The notes under the pieces: model-generated
What the model saw: the letters and a program-made list of their open reading frames with translations, nothing else
What the model was told of the DNA's origin: nothing
Databases searched by the model: none
Origin: Brienomyrus brachyistius
Taxonomy: Eukaryota > Chordata > Actinopteri > Osteoglossiformes > Mormyridae
Reading direction: 5' to 3'
DNA: 64,000 nucleotides
Assembly: GCF_023856365.1 (NCBI RefSeq)
Contig: NC_064539.1
Span: 28,547,493 to 28,611,492, forward strand
Part shown: one piece after another, positions 13,201-25,005 of the stretch
Layout of the letters: the number at the start of each line of letters is the position of its first letter
Position numbering within the stretch: position 1 is the first letter of the stretch
Program-made: the position numbers and the translations under genes

Positions 13201-16200
13201 GTGTTAAAACATTTAGCTTGAGGGGACACAAATAATGCAGTATTACACTCATATTTAATGGATTAATTACACAAAAACTCTGTGTTAGTTACTTACTGAT
13301 TCTACGATCTTTCATCATTAATCAATCATAGCAGTTCAATGTATTCCATGCATTTACTATATTTGTTCATGATTTGAACTTGAGTAATGACTGAGTTACT
13401 ACTGCCCCCACAAGTAAAGTGTTACTGTATTAATAATAGCAATAAAAACTATTTATTTCCTCAGAATGTTCAGATTTATTTTTCAGATGTACTGAAAAAG
13501 TTTAAAAACTGATGAAGTGGTTTAGGGGTTTAATAAGAGTTTTGGATTCATGAAAGTGTAAAGAGCAACCAAAATGATATACCAGCGCTTGCTGGGCCTG
13601 GCCTGTTACAGAACAACATGGGCATATTTGTAAAAATGTGTCACGTCAGCTGAGTATACATTACATCAGTCTTTCTTGTTATGTCTTCTGCTTGACTAAG
13701 TTGCCCACTGGGGTAGGTTGACCTTCGGATTAAAGGAAAGAGTGCCCCCTACTGAAAGAGCGAGTCAGTGCCCAAAGCAATTTGTTTTCCTCTGCTATCT
13801 TTCCTACCCCTACGGTTCTCGCAGCTTGAGCGTGTGAAACAGCCCCATGTTGTTTTGTGAGGTAGTGGAGCCTGAAGCTATTTTCTTTTTGACAGTGCAC
13901 ATTATTAAGGATCAACATGGCTATGCATTCTGTAATGCGAAAGTGGAATCGGGGCACAAACAGAGCACAGTGTAGAAACACCGCAGCAAACATCATTTTG
14001 TACAGGGGCCCTCAGCCATGTGTGCATGCAGTTATATAATGATTGTAGAAATGTGTCTTTAACCTATCACTCCAAGTCGGAATGGGAAAGGGCCATCTGT
14101 CACACCATTCAATAAGCAGATAAAATGTTAATCGCATGCCTGAGAGATATTCTGTTATTATTAAAGTTAAAATGGAGAAGAAGTGTATCTGCAATTACGG
14201 ACAGCAGCAACAAGAGCAACACAGGCAACGCGAGTCGCTTTATTCTGTGCTGAGAATTTCTGTGCAGACGTTGCTTTGAGGAACTTTGCCCCAGAGACTC
14301 TCCCTCTCTCCCTCTTCTCTGTGTAGGAGGTTTGTTATGAGGATGGAAAGGTGGCTGACTTTTTTTTTTTTTTTTTTTTTGAAGCTGACGGTTTGTGAAG
14401 TGCAGCCTACTTCTTTGGCATCCGGAGGCAAGCTCCGAGTTCGACAAACATTTACAGTGGGTGGCGGCTGGAGATGCTATATTTCATTATAAGGTGTACC
14501 AGTGCGGTGCTGAATGTAAACTTGGCCAATTCGTCTGCTCAAGTTGACTCCTGGCCCTGTTAGCTCAGCGAAAATCGGGTCGGGCCGTCTTGCCGCAACT
14601 GCGTGGTAGTGCCACAATCGTCGAGGCCCAACAGTGGGCTTGAATTTGTCATGAATGTTCCCCAAAATACATTTTAACCACTCACCTCCACCCCTCCCAT
14701 CTACTGGGACTGGAGCCTGGACTGTCCTGTGAATAGGACCTCAGGGCTCTCACCTGGATGGTGAGGTCCAAGGACAACACAACCCCCGTTATCCGAACTC
14801 ATCCGGCCACTGGATCGGTGCGGCCCTCGTGAGATGGTTCCGATTCCCATGAATGACTGTCTGTCTCTGGATAAAAGAAAGAAATAAACAGAGGCAGAGA
14901 AAAAAATAATTAGATGTGTCACTTTCTTGAAACGGAGCACTTCGCAAGCGGGCTGCCACGATTAAAAAATGCTCAGGAGGGAAAAGTTGCACTGGGGCAT
15001 TGACAGCTGTCTTATTTTAGAAGAGCAGGTTTTGCCGAAGGGATTTTGGGCTGTAATTTTCCATTCATATCCATTATACTTCAGCCCCCTTGTTCCAAAC
15101 TCAACTGATGTCTTGCGAAATACTTATGAAGCTGTTGATGTTCAGATGCCATATAGGTGATAAACGTGTAGATTATAGCTGTTCCATTTCATAATGGGTA
15201 CGATGACAATGATAATAATAATAGTCCAGTTGTCTGCAAAGTGCCTGCTCTGGGTCATGGAGAGACACTCTATCGACGGTAAGCGAGATTGCAGTCACAG
15301 ACATGTCACACAACTGTTTGAAGGCTGGCATGAATCATTTTTTTATTCAAAGCTTGAATTACCAATCAGTCAGTCGATCAAATTTTGTCAGACAGTTGTC
15401 ATAAAGTGCAGTTCAGGGGATAATCCAGCAGGAAGAACGTGGTTGCAACTAGAGTACAACTCCCCACTTTCTTTTACCGTTGTAGGTAAAATAAGGTCTT
15501 AAACAGACTTCTAAAGTGCAGTTATGAGATGCCAATTAACTGCCGTTTCGTAACAGTAATTACTTTTATGCTGCTAGGCACAGTTTACGAACAACGAGCA
15601 AACAGCAATGCAGCACTTTGGTGCTCATCCATCTGCCTTCGCAGTCAGGTTCCCGCACTGGTGTCATGGTGACCCTCTCCGTAACGAGGACGGGCCACAG
15701 AAATGAGGAAGCCCCAGGGAGGTGCGTCCAGTTTCAAAATGAAAATTTTGATTTTTGCGGCGTAGCTAAAGGGTCAAGGGGCATTTACCGTGTTCAAATT
15801 AATTCATGCACAAGATCAGTTTACCAGTAATTAACATGTAAATGTGTTAACGTTCAAAATATAAGAAATCCAGAACTTGTTCACAACCTCAGCTTACTGG
15901 ACCTAACCAGCTTACATCTTAGTCAAGACCCTGAATTATCTAACCCTAACCAAATCACTCAAATTCTCCGGTAAAATGCTTTCTGTCCATTTGTTATGCT
16001 ATTTACATGCGCACTGTTATTAAATTGTACAAATGCTTCTGTAATGCTTCTAACAATGCATACTTTTCAGTACAATTTGTCCTAAAGGAGTGGCTTAAAT
16101 GTGTTAACGTTTGTTTTATTTCACATATCGATTTTTATAACAGGGAGTATCTAATAATGCTTGATTGACTCTTTTCATAATAAGTGAACAATGCAATAAT

Positions 16201-16508
16201 GTAAATATAATATTTATTTTGTTTATTATACATGTGATCCTCAGGTTTTATGATGACAATTTCTTGTCATTAAGTTTCATCTGAGTATTGCCCAAAGGTT
16301 TCATGTAAAGTGTGGGAATGAAGATTTACAGACAAAGCAAAACATACACAGACCTATTTATATAATATGCGGAAGCTAAGGGTTGCACTTCTGTCCTGTA
16401 ATTGTTGTGACACATAGAAGGGCGAGTCTTAACATCAGGCTACTCTAGAATGGGTGTGTTAGCAATGGGAATAGACAATATAAGGACAATCCTCAAATCA
16501 TCTCTCTT
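13201..16508. other. Unique interval, no gene recognised
   Basis: No recognised gene. A T-run of about 22 bases lies at 14359-14380. The short frames at 14109-14492 and 14477-15160 are open on both strands and have no domain features. Confidence 0.3.
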
Positions 16509-16700
16509 ACACACACACACACTTATACATTTTTGTGGGGACCATCCATTCGCCCTGTTCCCAACAATGACAACTCTAACCCCCCCCCCCCCCCAGCCCT
16601 GACCTTAACCATAAGCAACCAAACAAAATATAAGACTTTTCACATTTTTTCATTGAATTCACAGATCTATATAAAACCAAGTTGCCCCTTTTGAGGCCTT
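16509..16700 (-). repeat. (TG)n-flanked repeat, copy 1 (truncated)
   Basis: An (AC)n run at 16509-16522 is followed by ATTTTTGTGGGGACCATCC, then CCTTAACCATAAGCAACCAA, and the block matches the 3' part of the fuller copies at 58714-59058 and 61895-62234 in minus orientation. The other end is missing. A poly-C run (16580-16595) has expanded inside. No coding capacity. I do not recognise the family by name. Confidence 0.65.
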
Positions 16701-16890
16701 AAAAAATCTAAATAAAAATAGCAGGTTTTTTATTACATTGCAATGTTTGTTATTGTCATTGTAATGTTTGTCATTAATGTAGATCAACTCTGTTAAATTA
16801 TGTTAGATATATTTACAGGTTGCTCATGAATGTTCTATGAATGCTTATAAAGGCATCATGAAGGTGCAGTTAATGGAAAGCTTTACAATC

Positions 16891-16975
16891 ATTAGATTAG
16901 ATTAGATTAGATTAGATTAGATTAGATTAGATTAGATTAGATTATCGATCCCAAAGGAAATATAGGTTAAGTTGT
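16891..16975 (-). mobile_element. LINE 3' tail with (ATTAG)n microsatellite
   Basis: About eleven ATTAG units (16891-16944) run into ATCGATCCCAAAGGAAATAT. On the minus strand this reads TTTCCTTTGGGATCGAT followed by a (CTAAT)n tail, the classic 3' end of several fish non-LTR retrotransposons (consensus near TTTCCCCTTTGGGATCAATAAA). Only the tail is present. Confidence 0.6.
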
Positions 16976-16990
16976 ATTACTAGCAGAGTT

Positions 16991-17141
16991 GGGTAATTCA
17001 GCTCCAGAGAGTAAAAGTCCAGACCGGGATTTTGTTTCAACCAACCAGTTGAGTCCTCTGTGACTGTGACTCTTTATGCTCAACTGGATGGTTGAAACAA
17101 AATCTTGGTCTGGACTTTTACTCTCTGGACCTGAATTACCC
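16991..17141. mobile_element. 151-bp palindromic foldback element, copy 1
   Basis: The interval is an almost perfect inverted repeat. It begins GGGTAATTCAG and ends with its exact complement CTGAATTACCC. The arms share CCAGAGAGTAAAAGTCCAGACC and the GATTTTGTTTCAACCA stretch, leaving a central spacer of about 20 bases that holds AGTCACAG on the minus strand. A related element of the same length lies at 52371-52521. It has no ORF and would form a long hairpin. I read it as a nonautonomous DNA element; no clear target duplication is visible. Confidence 0.75.
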
Positions 17142-17303
17142 AAATGTGATTAATAGTATATTTTTGGCTTACATATTTTTTTGCTATACAATGTCTGGTT
17201 TGGGAAGGTGCATCCACGAAAGCTTGATTTTACGTAATTGTTTGTGGAATGGATTGCTTACACCAGTTGAGAATTGTATGTACAATTTTTCACATGCCTT
17301 CTA

Positions 17304-17588
17304 CACTGAACAAAAATATAAACGCAACACTTTTGTTTTTGCTCCCATTTTTCATGAGATGGACTTAAAGATCTACAATTCATTCCAGATACACAATATT
17401 ACCATTTCTCTCAAACATTTCTCACAAATCAGTCTAAATGTGTGATAGTGAGCACTTCTGCTTTGCTGAGATAATCCATCCCACCTCACAGGTGTGCCAC
17501 ATCAAGATGCTGATCTGACATCATGGGTAGTGCACAGGTGTACCTTATACTGCCCACAATAAAAGGCCACCCTGGAATGTGCAGTTTT
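17304..17588 (+). repeat. Left terminal inverted repeat of the Tc1 element
   Basis: Starts CACTGAACAAAAATATAAAC and pairs with 18188-18472 over its whole length. It ends about 13 bases before the transposase ATG, so promoter and leader lie inside the repeat. Visible mismatches are at the first base and three C/T differences within the first 70 bases. Confidence 0.9.
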
Positions 17589-17601
17589 GTCTCACAGCAA
17601 A

Positions 17602-18153
17602 ATGCCACAGATGCCACAAGCATTGAGGGAGCGTGCAATTGGCATGCTGACAGCAGGAATGTCAACCAGATCTGTTGCTCGTGCATTGAATGTTCATTTC
17701 TCAACCATAAGCCGTCTCCAAAGGCGTTTCAGAGAATATGGCAGTACATCCAACCGGCCTCACAACCGCAGACCACGTGTAACCACACCAGCCCAGGACC
17801 TCCACATCCAGCAGGTTCACCTCCAAGATCGTCTGAGACCAGCCACTCAGACAGATAATGCACGGCCCCATGTTGCAAGGATCTGTACACAGTTCTTGGA
17901 AGCTGAAAATGTCCCAGTTCTTGCATGGCCAGCATACTCACCGGACATGTCACCCGTTGAGCATGTTTGGGATGTGCTTGACCGGCGTATACGACAGCGT
18001 GTACCAGTTCCCACTAATATCCAACAACTTCGCACAGCCATTGAAGAGGAGTGGACCAACATTCCACAGGCCACAATTGACAATCTGATAAACTCTATGC
18101 GAAGAAGATGTGTTGCATTGCATGAGGCAAATGGTGGTCACACCAGATACTGA
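17602..18153 (+). pseudogene. Internally deleted Tc1-family transposase (183 aa)
   Basis: The frame runs uninterrupted from ATG at 17602 to TGA at 18151; an upstream TTG in frame is not a plausible start. Residues 7-45 form the first helix-turn-helix (ALRERAIGML...STRSVARALNVHFSTISRL), with a basic hinge NRRPRV at 55-60. At residues 84/85 the sequence jumps from the DNA-binding region to DNARPHVA. Intact family members are about 340 residues, so some 150 residues are missing, including the rest of the second HTH and the first catalytic aspartate. The second aspartate (D85, DNARPH) and the glutamate (E120, SPVEHVWD) remain, with 34 residues between them, the DD34E spacing of Tc1 enzymes. The product could still bind its TIRs through the first HTH but cannot catalyse cut-and-paste. 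The reading frame survived the deletion, which is notable; whether it is expressed is unknown. Confidence 0.9.
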
Positions 18154-18187
18154 CCGGTTCTGAGTCCCCAGACCCCCAATAAAGCAA

Positions 18188-18472
18188 AAAACTGCACATT
18201 CCAGGGTGGCCTTTTATTGTGGGCAGTATAAGGTACACCTGTGCACTACCCATGATGTCAGATCAGCATCTTGATGTGGCACACCTGTGAGGTGGGATGG
18301 ATTATCTCAGCAAAGCAGAAGTGCTCACTATCACACATTTAGACTGATTTGTGAGAAATGTTTGAGAGAAATGGTAATATTGTGTATCTGGAATGAATTG
18401 TAGGTCTTTAAGTCCATCTCATGAAAAATGGGAGCAGAAACAAGAGTGTTGCGTTTATATTTTTGTTCAGTA
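18188..18472 (-). repeat. Right terminal inverted repeat of the Tc1 element
   Basis: Reverse complement of the left repeat, ending ...TTTGTTCAGTA before the TA target duplicate. It starts about 35 bases after the transposase stop codon. Confidence 0.9.
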
Positions 18473-18474
18473 TA

Positions 18475-19455
18475 CATGTGCACAGTCACGCGCAAACACA
18501 CTCCACTGTCTTTGGCTGGTATCTTCTTGCCATCCTTCCAGCACGTTTAACTTGGGCTTCGTCAGGTGAAACCATACTTTAGAACCACATGTCAAGCGAG
18601 CCTGAAAGGGCGTCGATGGAACCTTGGCGACCACTGTCCTCGTGTCGTGAATGTGCAGCATATGCATTCAATTAATAAAGACGTTAGAACAAAGTGCTTA
18701 TATATCTGAACAATCAACAGCAGCTCTGATGAAGGAAATGCTGGAAAAAGGAACGAGGCTCCGGTAAACAGAGAGACAAGCGAATCAGCTCAATGTGGCT
18801 ATTTATAGTCAGACTTGGCAATACTTGAAGGTGGCTTGAAGTTCTTAATTGAATGTTGCTATTGTAGGAACATCAATCTAAACATTTAAGCCTTTTTTTT
18901 CTCTCTTAGAATCAAAATGGTCTCTGTTAATCCTTGGGATATAAACCTTGGCTTTGGTCATATTTTAATTGAAAAACTAAACATGCATAATAAAAGGATC
19001 AAAATGATCCATTTTTTTTGTGAAATCTGACCAAATGCTGGTTTCACTGCTTTTAATGCATTTAGGGCTTACATTTGTTATTCATATTTGTAATTGTTAT
19101 CAATAGCAATTATCCACGTGCTCAATAACAAATGAGTATAAACATTTTTCCTCTATTTTTATTAGTGTCATTTTTGCTTTTTAGCATTTTAAATAATGTT
19201 TAACAACTGAAATTAAGTGTCCTGCTATTGTAACATAATTCTGTATTAACACATAAAGATCAACAATCAACAGCAGCCCTGATGACAGAAACATAAAATA
19301 CTTTTGTGTAAAATATATATATTTAAAAAACTACTAATATTAAAAAAACAGGCTTTATCTGTAACTATACACACATTTTAGCACAAATCCATGGAGAAGT
19401 TACTTTATCCTTATAATATGCGCTATTGGTAGTGATCATTTTTGGGCAGGGATAA
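18475..19455. other. Unique AT-rich DNA
   Basis: No gene recognised. A minus-strand frame of 66 codons at 18467-18667 overlaps the transposon end and has no domain features. Confidence 0.3.
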
Positions 19456-19538
19456 TGTAAAGCACTCTGAGACAATGTAACATGAAAATGCGCTCTTCAA
19501 GTAAATATGAATTGAATTTAATTAGATTGAATTGAAAA
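19456..19538 (+). mobile_element. LINE 3' tail (GTAAAGCACTCTGAGAC type)
   Basis: GTAAAGCACTCTGAGACAAT is followed by AAATGCGCTCTTCAAGTAAATAT and an AATTGAATTT-type tail. This is the familiar teleost LINE 3' end (GTAAAGCGCTTTGAGAC ... AAAGCGCTATATAAATAAA, then ATTGAATTGA). No coding remnant is recognisable upstream, so it is a 5'-truncated copy. Confidence 0.6.
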
Positions 19539-20435
19539 ATGCACAAAAAATAATTCTTTTACAGTTTACTGGGCCTGTCTATAGTCAGTATTGCCCCTCT
19601 TCTGAGAAAATTCTAATAATCGTTAAAATATATTCATGCATTGTTTATATAATTTCGCATGTTATATAGCTGGAAACAAGCATTCCTGTAAATCCCATTA
19701 GTGTAAAAACATGAGTGATAGGTGGCGTGAATGATCCCTAAATGTCACAGGTACCTCTGCCCACCACATTGTGACTGCTATGTCCCACTGACACGCAGCT
19801 AACAAGGCTTACAGGGTTAAGTCTAGTTTGATCAGTGGCAGCAGTCTGCTGGCTTAAACGCCTCATAGCCATGTGAGACAATGGGGGAAAAAACGACTGG
19901 ACCTTTAACACTGCAAAGCATCTCCTGAAATTGTATTTATTGTCCGTACAAAATTGATACGTAAGTATTTCCAGGGCAGATGGGAGAATTCTTGAGATGG
20001 ATTCACGGCATTCGGCACCGCAGACGCACGATATGCAAACTGACTGGGGAAAAGCGGGCGCTGCAATGGCAAATGGCGCGTTTAAAAGGCCCACGCGCGG
20101 GGCCATGGCACGCACTAACTCCATGCCACCTCAGAAGCTGCAGGAGGGGCGACTCCCGCTGTAGCTGGGCAGGAACAGGAAAGCATTTATTTCAGGAGAA
20201 TCACTGCCGAGTGACTCATATGTTGACTGGAAAGCTGGCCTGGTCTTCAACAGATGTGTGCTTCGTGCTCACCGCCCGATGGTGCCTCGCTTTGCACTAC
20301 ACCCCCCCCCAATATCCACGCCCCCTCCGCTGGCTCCACCCCTTTTCAGCCCACCACACCTGTCGGACAGAATCATGTTTTTAAATAATCCTCCTTGTCA
20401 GATGCCAGAGGTATTATCTGTGTCTGTTTCTGTGC
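19539..20435. other. Unique interval, partly CpG-containing
   Basis: No gene recognised. Around 19975-20130 there is denser CpG and an AAATGGCGCGTTTAAAAGGCC stretch. Frames of 128 and 134 codons overlap on opposite strands, which argues against coding. Confidence 0.3.
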
Positions 20436-20640
20436 ATGTGTGTGTGAGTGTGTGTGGGTTATCTATATATTACATTGTGGAGACCAAATGTTCCCTACAT
20501 TGTGATAAAAACTTGTTCTATTGACGTTGTGGGGACCATTTTTTGCTCCCCTCAAGAATAACCTAAATTTTATACAAGTCTGTGACAGCAATCAAAAAAC
20601 TAAACATGTCAAAAGTCTTGTATTTTTCTTGTTAATTTAT
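20436..20640 (+). repeat. (TG)n-flanked repeat, copy 2 (truncated)
   Basis: A TG-rich run leads into TATATATTACATTGTGGAGACC, AAATGTTCCCTACATTGTGA and, later, AATCAAAAAACTAAACATGTC with AAAGTCTTGTATTTT. It is the 5' half of the repeat seen at 58714-59058, breaking off near 20640. No coding capacity. Confidence 0.7.
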
Positions 20641-21080
20641 AGCATGTTAAATTATAAACAATTATCTTAAATGAATTTATTTCAAGCCAGGTAGAGGGGT
20701 CCACAATTATTCAAATGACAGGTCGGAAAGAATGTCATGTTTAAATCTGGAGATTTAAGGCAGAGATTTCTACTGTATACAACAGCAAAGTTAAACATTT
20801 AATTTCACAGCAGGAAATATCCTGATGGCACAGGCATGTGATGGAATGGAAGGTAATCAATGAGTAGTAAACAAAAAGCAGGAAACCACTAAAAGTTATA
20901 TCTCTGTTCTTCGGAAGATTTGTCTATAAATGTTAAATTGATATTTTGAGTATATAAGACCAATGCAAGAAGCCTGTCCCACAGTGTGCCATAATAACGT
21001 GTCTACTTCCAGTTTGACGGTGATATTTCACTTTCTATTTGCTAGGTTAGGACTAGTTTCCAAGATAATACACATTAGAC

Positions 21081-21947
21081 CAGCTTGGCAAGTTCAGGTT
21101 ACATTAAGGTGAGATCAGTGGATACCTGTACTCAGGATGTGCAGTATTAGCTTGACAGAGTTCTGGTTACATTACAGTGAGATCAGTGGATACCTGTACT
21201 CAGGATGTGCAGTATTAGCTTGACAGAGTTCTGGTTACATTACAGTGAGATCAGTGGATACCTGTACTCAGGATGTGCAGTATTAGCTTGACAGAGTTCT
21301 GGTTACATTACAGTGAGATCAGTGGATACCTGTACTCAGGATGTGCACTATTAGCTTGACAGAGTTCTGGTTACATTACAGTGAGATCAGTGGATACCTG
21401 TACTCAGGATGTGCAGTATTAGCTTGACAGAGTTCTGGTTACATTACAGTGAGATCAGTGGATACCTGTACTCAGGATGTGCAGTATTAGCTTGACAGAG
21501 TTCTGGTTACATTGCAGTGAGATCAGTGGATACCTGTACTCAGGATGTGCAGTATTAGCTTGACAGAGTTCTGGTTACATTACAGTGAGATCAGTGGATA
21601 CCTGTACTCAGGATGTGCAGTATTGGCTTGACAGAGTTCTGGTTACATTGCAGTGAGATCAGTGGATACCTGTACTCAGGATGTGCAGTATTAGCTTGAC
21701 AGAGTTCTGGTTACATTACAGTGAGATCAGTGGATACCTGTACTCAGGATGTGCAGTATTAGCTTGACAGAGTTCTGGTTACATTGCAGTGAGATCAGTG
21801 GATACCTGTACTCAGGATGTGCAGTATTAGCTTGACAGAGTTCTGGTTACATTGCAGTGAGATCAGTGGATACCTGTACTCAGGATGTGCAGTATTAGCT
21901 TGACAGAGTTCTGGTTACATTGCAGTGAGATCAGTCGATACCTGTAC
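21081..21947 (+). repeat. 68-bp minisatellite, homogeneous part
   Basis: A 68-base unit (GATCAGTGGATACCTGTACT ... CTTGACAGAGTTCTGGTTAC) repeats at exact 68-base spacing: GATCAG occurs at 21113, 21181, 21249 and so on to 21929, giving about 13 copies. Copies differ by only one or two bases (for example TTACAGTG versus TTGCAGTG), so the array was recently homogenised. Stops occur in the frames examined and nothing is encoded. Confidence 0.95.
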
Positions 21948-22126
21948 AGCAGTGGTGGGCAATTTTACCTGCAAAGGGCTGTATGCAGGTTTTTGGGATA
22001 ATCTTTTGTCAGCTGTTCAAACCCAGGTCTGAATACTCTCTAGCTAATCAGTCCTTTAACTAGTCATCTTATTAGGGAGTTGCAGTGAAAACCTGAAAAC
22101 ACAACAGCCCTTTCTGGACAAGATTG
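21948..22126. mobile_element. Foldback element inserted into the 68-bp minisatellite
   Basis: About 178 bases break the array between GTAC and CAGGTTCTG of one unit. The ends form imperfect inverted repeats: GGGCAATTTTACCTGCAAAG + GGCTGT on the left, and GCCAATCTTGTCCAGAAAG + GGCTGT when the right end is complemented, with AGGTTTT further in on both arms. It resembles the short palindromic elements of fish that begin TGGGCAATT. No ORF and no clear target duplication. Confidence 0.65.
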
Positions 22127-22345
22127 GCAGGTTCTGCAACAATGGTTTTCCAGAGTCTTGGTTACATTACTCTGAGATCAGTGGATACCTGTACTCAGAT
22201 TCTTTGATAATGACCTGCCAGAGTTCTGGTTACAGTACAATGAGATCAATGGATACCTGTACTCAGGTTCTGTAGTAATGACTTGCCAGAGTTCTGGTTA
22301 CAGTACGACGAGATCAGTGGATATCTGTAGTAATGCGCTGCAGTA
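22127..22345 (+). repeat. 68-bp minisatellite, diverged edge
   Basis: Three further units keep the 68-base spacing (GATCA at 22176, 22244, 22312) but differ from the main array (TCAGGTTCTGTAGTAATGAC instead of TCAGGATGTGCAGTATTAGC). This is the older, non-homogenised end of the array, isolated from it by the inserted foldback element. Confidence 0.9.
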
Positions 22346-24993
22346 ATGACTATTGGTATTCTACCTTAACAGTTAGTGAATCCTGTTGAAAAGGAAGTCG
22401 GGGGTGGCCATTGTGTGGTACCTTCTGTCTTGGGTCTTGCGCTCACCCAGACTGGTGGACAGCAAAGCCAACAAACAACCTCAAAGGAAATCCTCCAAGT
22501 CACCCTGTCTTACAGCACAAAGCTGTCAGTGTCTCTGCAGGAGGGGAAACTGATTCACTCAAACAAAAAATGACAGTTGTCTCAAGCCACATGTAGTGAG
22601 AAGGGCATGGAAAAAGGGATGTGCTGAGTTAATTAACTGAAAGAGAGGTAGAAATATGCATCATTGACCACGAGTGTGTCTCCCAGATGGAACTGGATTT
22701 TTGAACAGCTCATTGTTTTCCAGTGCAATTTTCTTAGTGGGAATTTCATCATAAATTAACCAGCATGCTTAAGAAGGTTTTCCAACCGGTTTCAAATGGG
22801 TCTTAGGACAACCAGACCAAGTCTCTGCAAATCACCAGTAAATGTATTATTTTTGATTATTCATTCTAACTGCATTCTGCCAATCTGTCTACCAGCAGGT
22901 AAGTAATATATGCTCTCTGAAATGCATTTGAGAACTGGTTTAAACTGGAACTTTAACCACGACGACATGGCAAAGGCAACTGGAGCCATCCCACCCCACA
23001 TCCCATGATGCCATCAATTTAACAAAAAAGCAATAACAAACGTCTCTTATCGTGGCCCCATTGCAAAGCCCCGGGTCCTCAGCGCATAACCGTGGGGCGG
23101 ACTCTCCTCCGATACACTCGCATTCTTCCTGCCCACCATGGCAGGGAATGTGCCAATTAGCGGCGATTGCAGCGGGAGGGGTCGGGGGCGGGGGCAGGGG
23201 TGGGAGGGACCGGCGGTTGCGGGATCGCGGACAGGAGTCCTCGGTGCTCCCCTCAGTCAAACTGGGGATATAATTAAAGAGCAGCCTTCCCTCCACATCA
23301 AAAGCCGTCATGCTCGCCGTCTGGGACACCCGCCTTAGTGCCACACCCAAGAACTGTGAGAAGAGGGCAGAAGGAGACGGAGGATCGACGGCAGTCAGCT
23401 GAAAATGTACATTACGCAGTCTGGAGGCCAGCAAACTATGCTAAAAAAACAAATGAAGACAAAGCAAAACAAGGAAGCCCCACTTTACCTCCCTTTGAAA
23501 ATAAATCCCTATTGAATTGTAGGATCCATGGGAACCGTGATATCTGGGGTTTTCATAACGTACCGTCATCGAGGGCCTGCCAACCGGGATTTGAACAGAT
23601 TAGCTACGCGACTTTGGCAGCGTCATGAATCTATGGATTCCCTTTGCTAACGTACATTGATGTTTCTGGATTCTTGACCAACACATCATGCCAAATTCTA
23701 GCCTCTGCATCTGTGCAGCTAATTTTCCCTGAGTTATGTTTTCATTATTTGTTATTGTTAGCTAATGTTGAATTTTTTTATTCCTTCTGTAAGAGTGTTT
23801 CTTTGTTACGCTTGCTAATATATTATGCGGTATAAAATGGTTACAAAGTTTTAATTTTGACACACCTGAGCTCAAAAACATAATCAAAATAAATAATAAT
23901 TATAGGAAATAAAGTCATAAACTTGGTTTGCTGACTTGATAGAATTAAAGAACAGCGCAGAATTCCAATTTTGTAGGGCGACCTGACAACAATTTGCAGG
24001 TGATTTCACTGAATTACTTTTTATTCTTTTCTTTTGCCCACCTTCAGCTCGGGTTTCTTCTGTCTGAAGGCACTTCCTTGCAGAGAAAAGGTTAATAGCA
24101 CCTGTTCCTCTGCCAAATCTGCTTGTGTGTTCCTAACGGATGCGGAAGAAATCCAGATATGTAGAGCAGAAGCATGAATTTATGTTTCCGAAGCATAGCT
24201 TAGGCTTAGAGTAGACCTGCGAAATAAATAATACTGACACAGTGAAAATGTAGCTCATTGTAAAGGTTACCTGCAATAATGTATAATAGAATATGGTTGA
24301 CAGTGACACATCCGGAGCGTCACATCTGCAAGTTAAGCTTAAATATTTTCTATTAATATGGCTCTCAACAGGCTGACAGAATCCACTTGCTCTAACGGGC
24401 TTCAAAGCTGAAGTGACATTGGATCTGCAGGCAGCATTTTCAGGATCATGAGGTCATTACAGTGACTCCCCCCCCCCCCACCAGCCCCACCAATGCCTGC
24501 CCTGTGGAAGCAGAGTCCGCCGGCGGTAACGAGACTGAAGCGCATCTGAGGGAAATGAGCCGTTCGTTAGGAGAGCCGAGCTGACGTTGTCAAACACCGT
24601 CGTGCCTCCAGAGGGAGCGGCAACGTCTGCGACCAACCGCTCTCATCAGTACCAGTTAGGCGTTATCTGGCCTAATTGCTATACAAAGGGTGGGGGAGGG
24701 CAGGGAGCGGTAAATGTCATGCACAAACACGCATGACGCTCACAGACACTTGCTTCCACACGAATCCATATGTGCGTCTGTCGCCGCTGCACAGTAGAGA
24801 AACATCTCAGGTAGCAGGGAGTGAGCTAAGCGGGATCCAGGATGAAAACTGACAAATGTGAACTGTCTCTCACCCTTACAGAACTTGCAATACCTTGCAA
24901 CCTTAGGACTTTTATTTTGACACACCTGAGCTCATTTACTTTGCAATTTTCCATAATAAAAGTCATTGGCTTACTTTTGCATTATTTATCTAT
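22346..24993. other. Unique interval with a CpG-richer patch
   Basis: No gene recognised. About 23050-23250 is G+C-rich with several CpG and runs of G. The frames there (73, 66 and, on the minus strand, 164 codons, 22940-23434) have proline/glycine-rich composition typical of GC-rich noncoding DNA. A C-run lies at 24468-24479. Confidence 0.3.
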
Positions 24994-25005
24994 ATATGCA
25001 TCCTC

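Larger units (their letters stand above)
17304..18472 (+). mobile_element. Tc1/mariner element, internally deleted, long TIRs
   Basis: The element is flanked by TA dinucleotides (17302-17303 and 18473-18474), the expected Tc1/mariner target duplication. Inverted repeats of about 285 bp (17304-17588 and 18188-18472) differ by only about four substitutions, so insertion or homogenisation was fairly recent. Between them is one transposase frame lacking its middle. Full-length relatives are about 1.6 kb; this copy is 1169 bp. It cannot move alone, but both ends look intact, so it could be mobilised in trans by an intact relative elsewhere in the genome. Confidence 0.92.

Noticed and set aside
21081..22345. 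CRISPR-like array of regular repeats
   Set aside because: The 68-bp units are contiguous with no unique spacers, and the genome is a vertebrate.
22940..23434. 164-codon minus-strand frame
   Set aside because: Lies over a GC-richer patch with open frames on the plus strand too; poly-Pro text comes from a G-run region.
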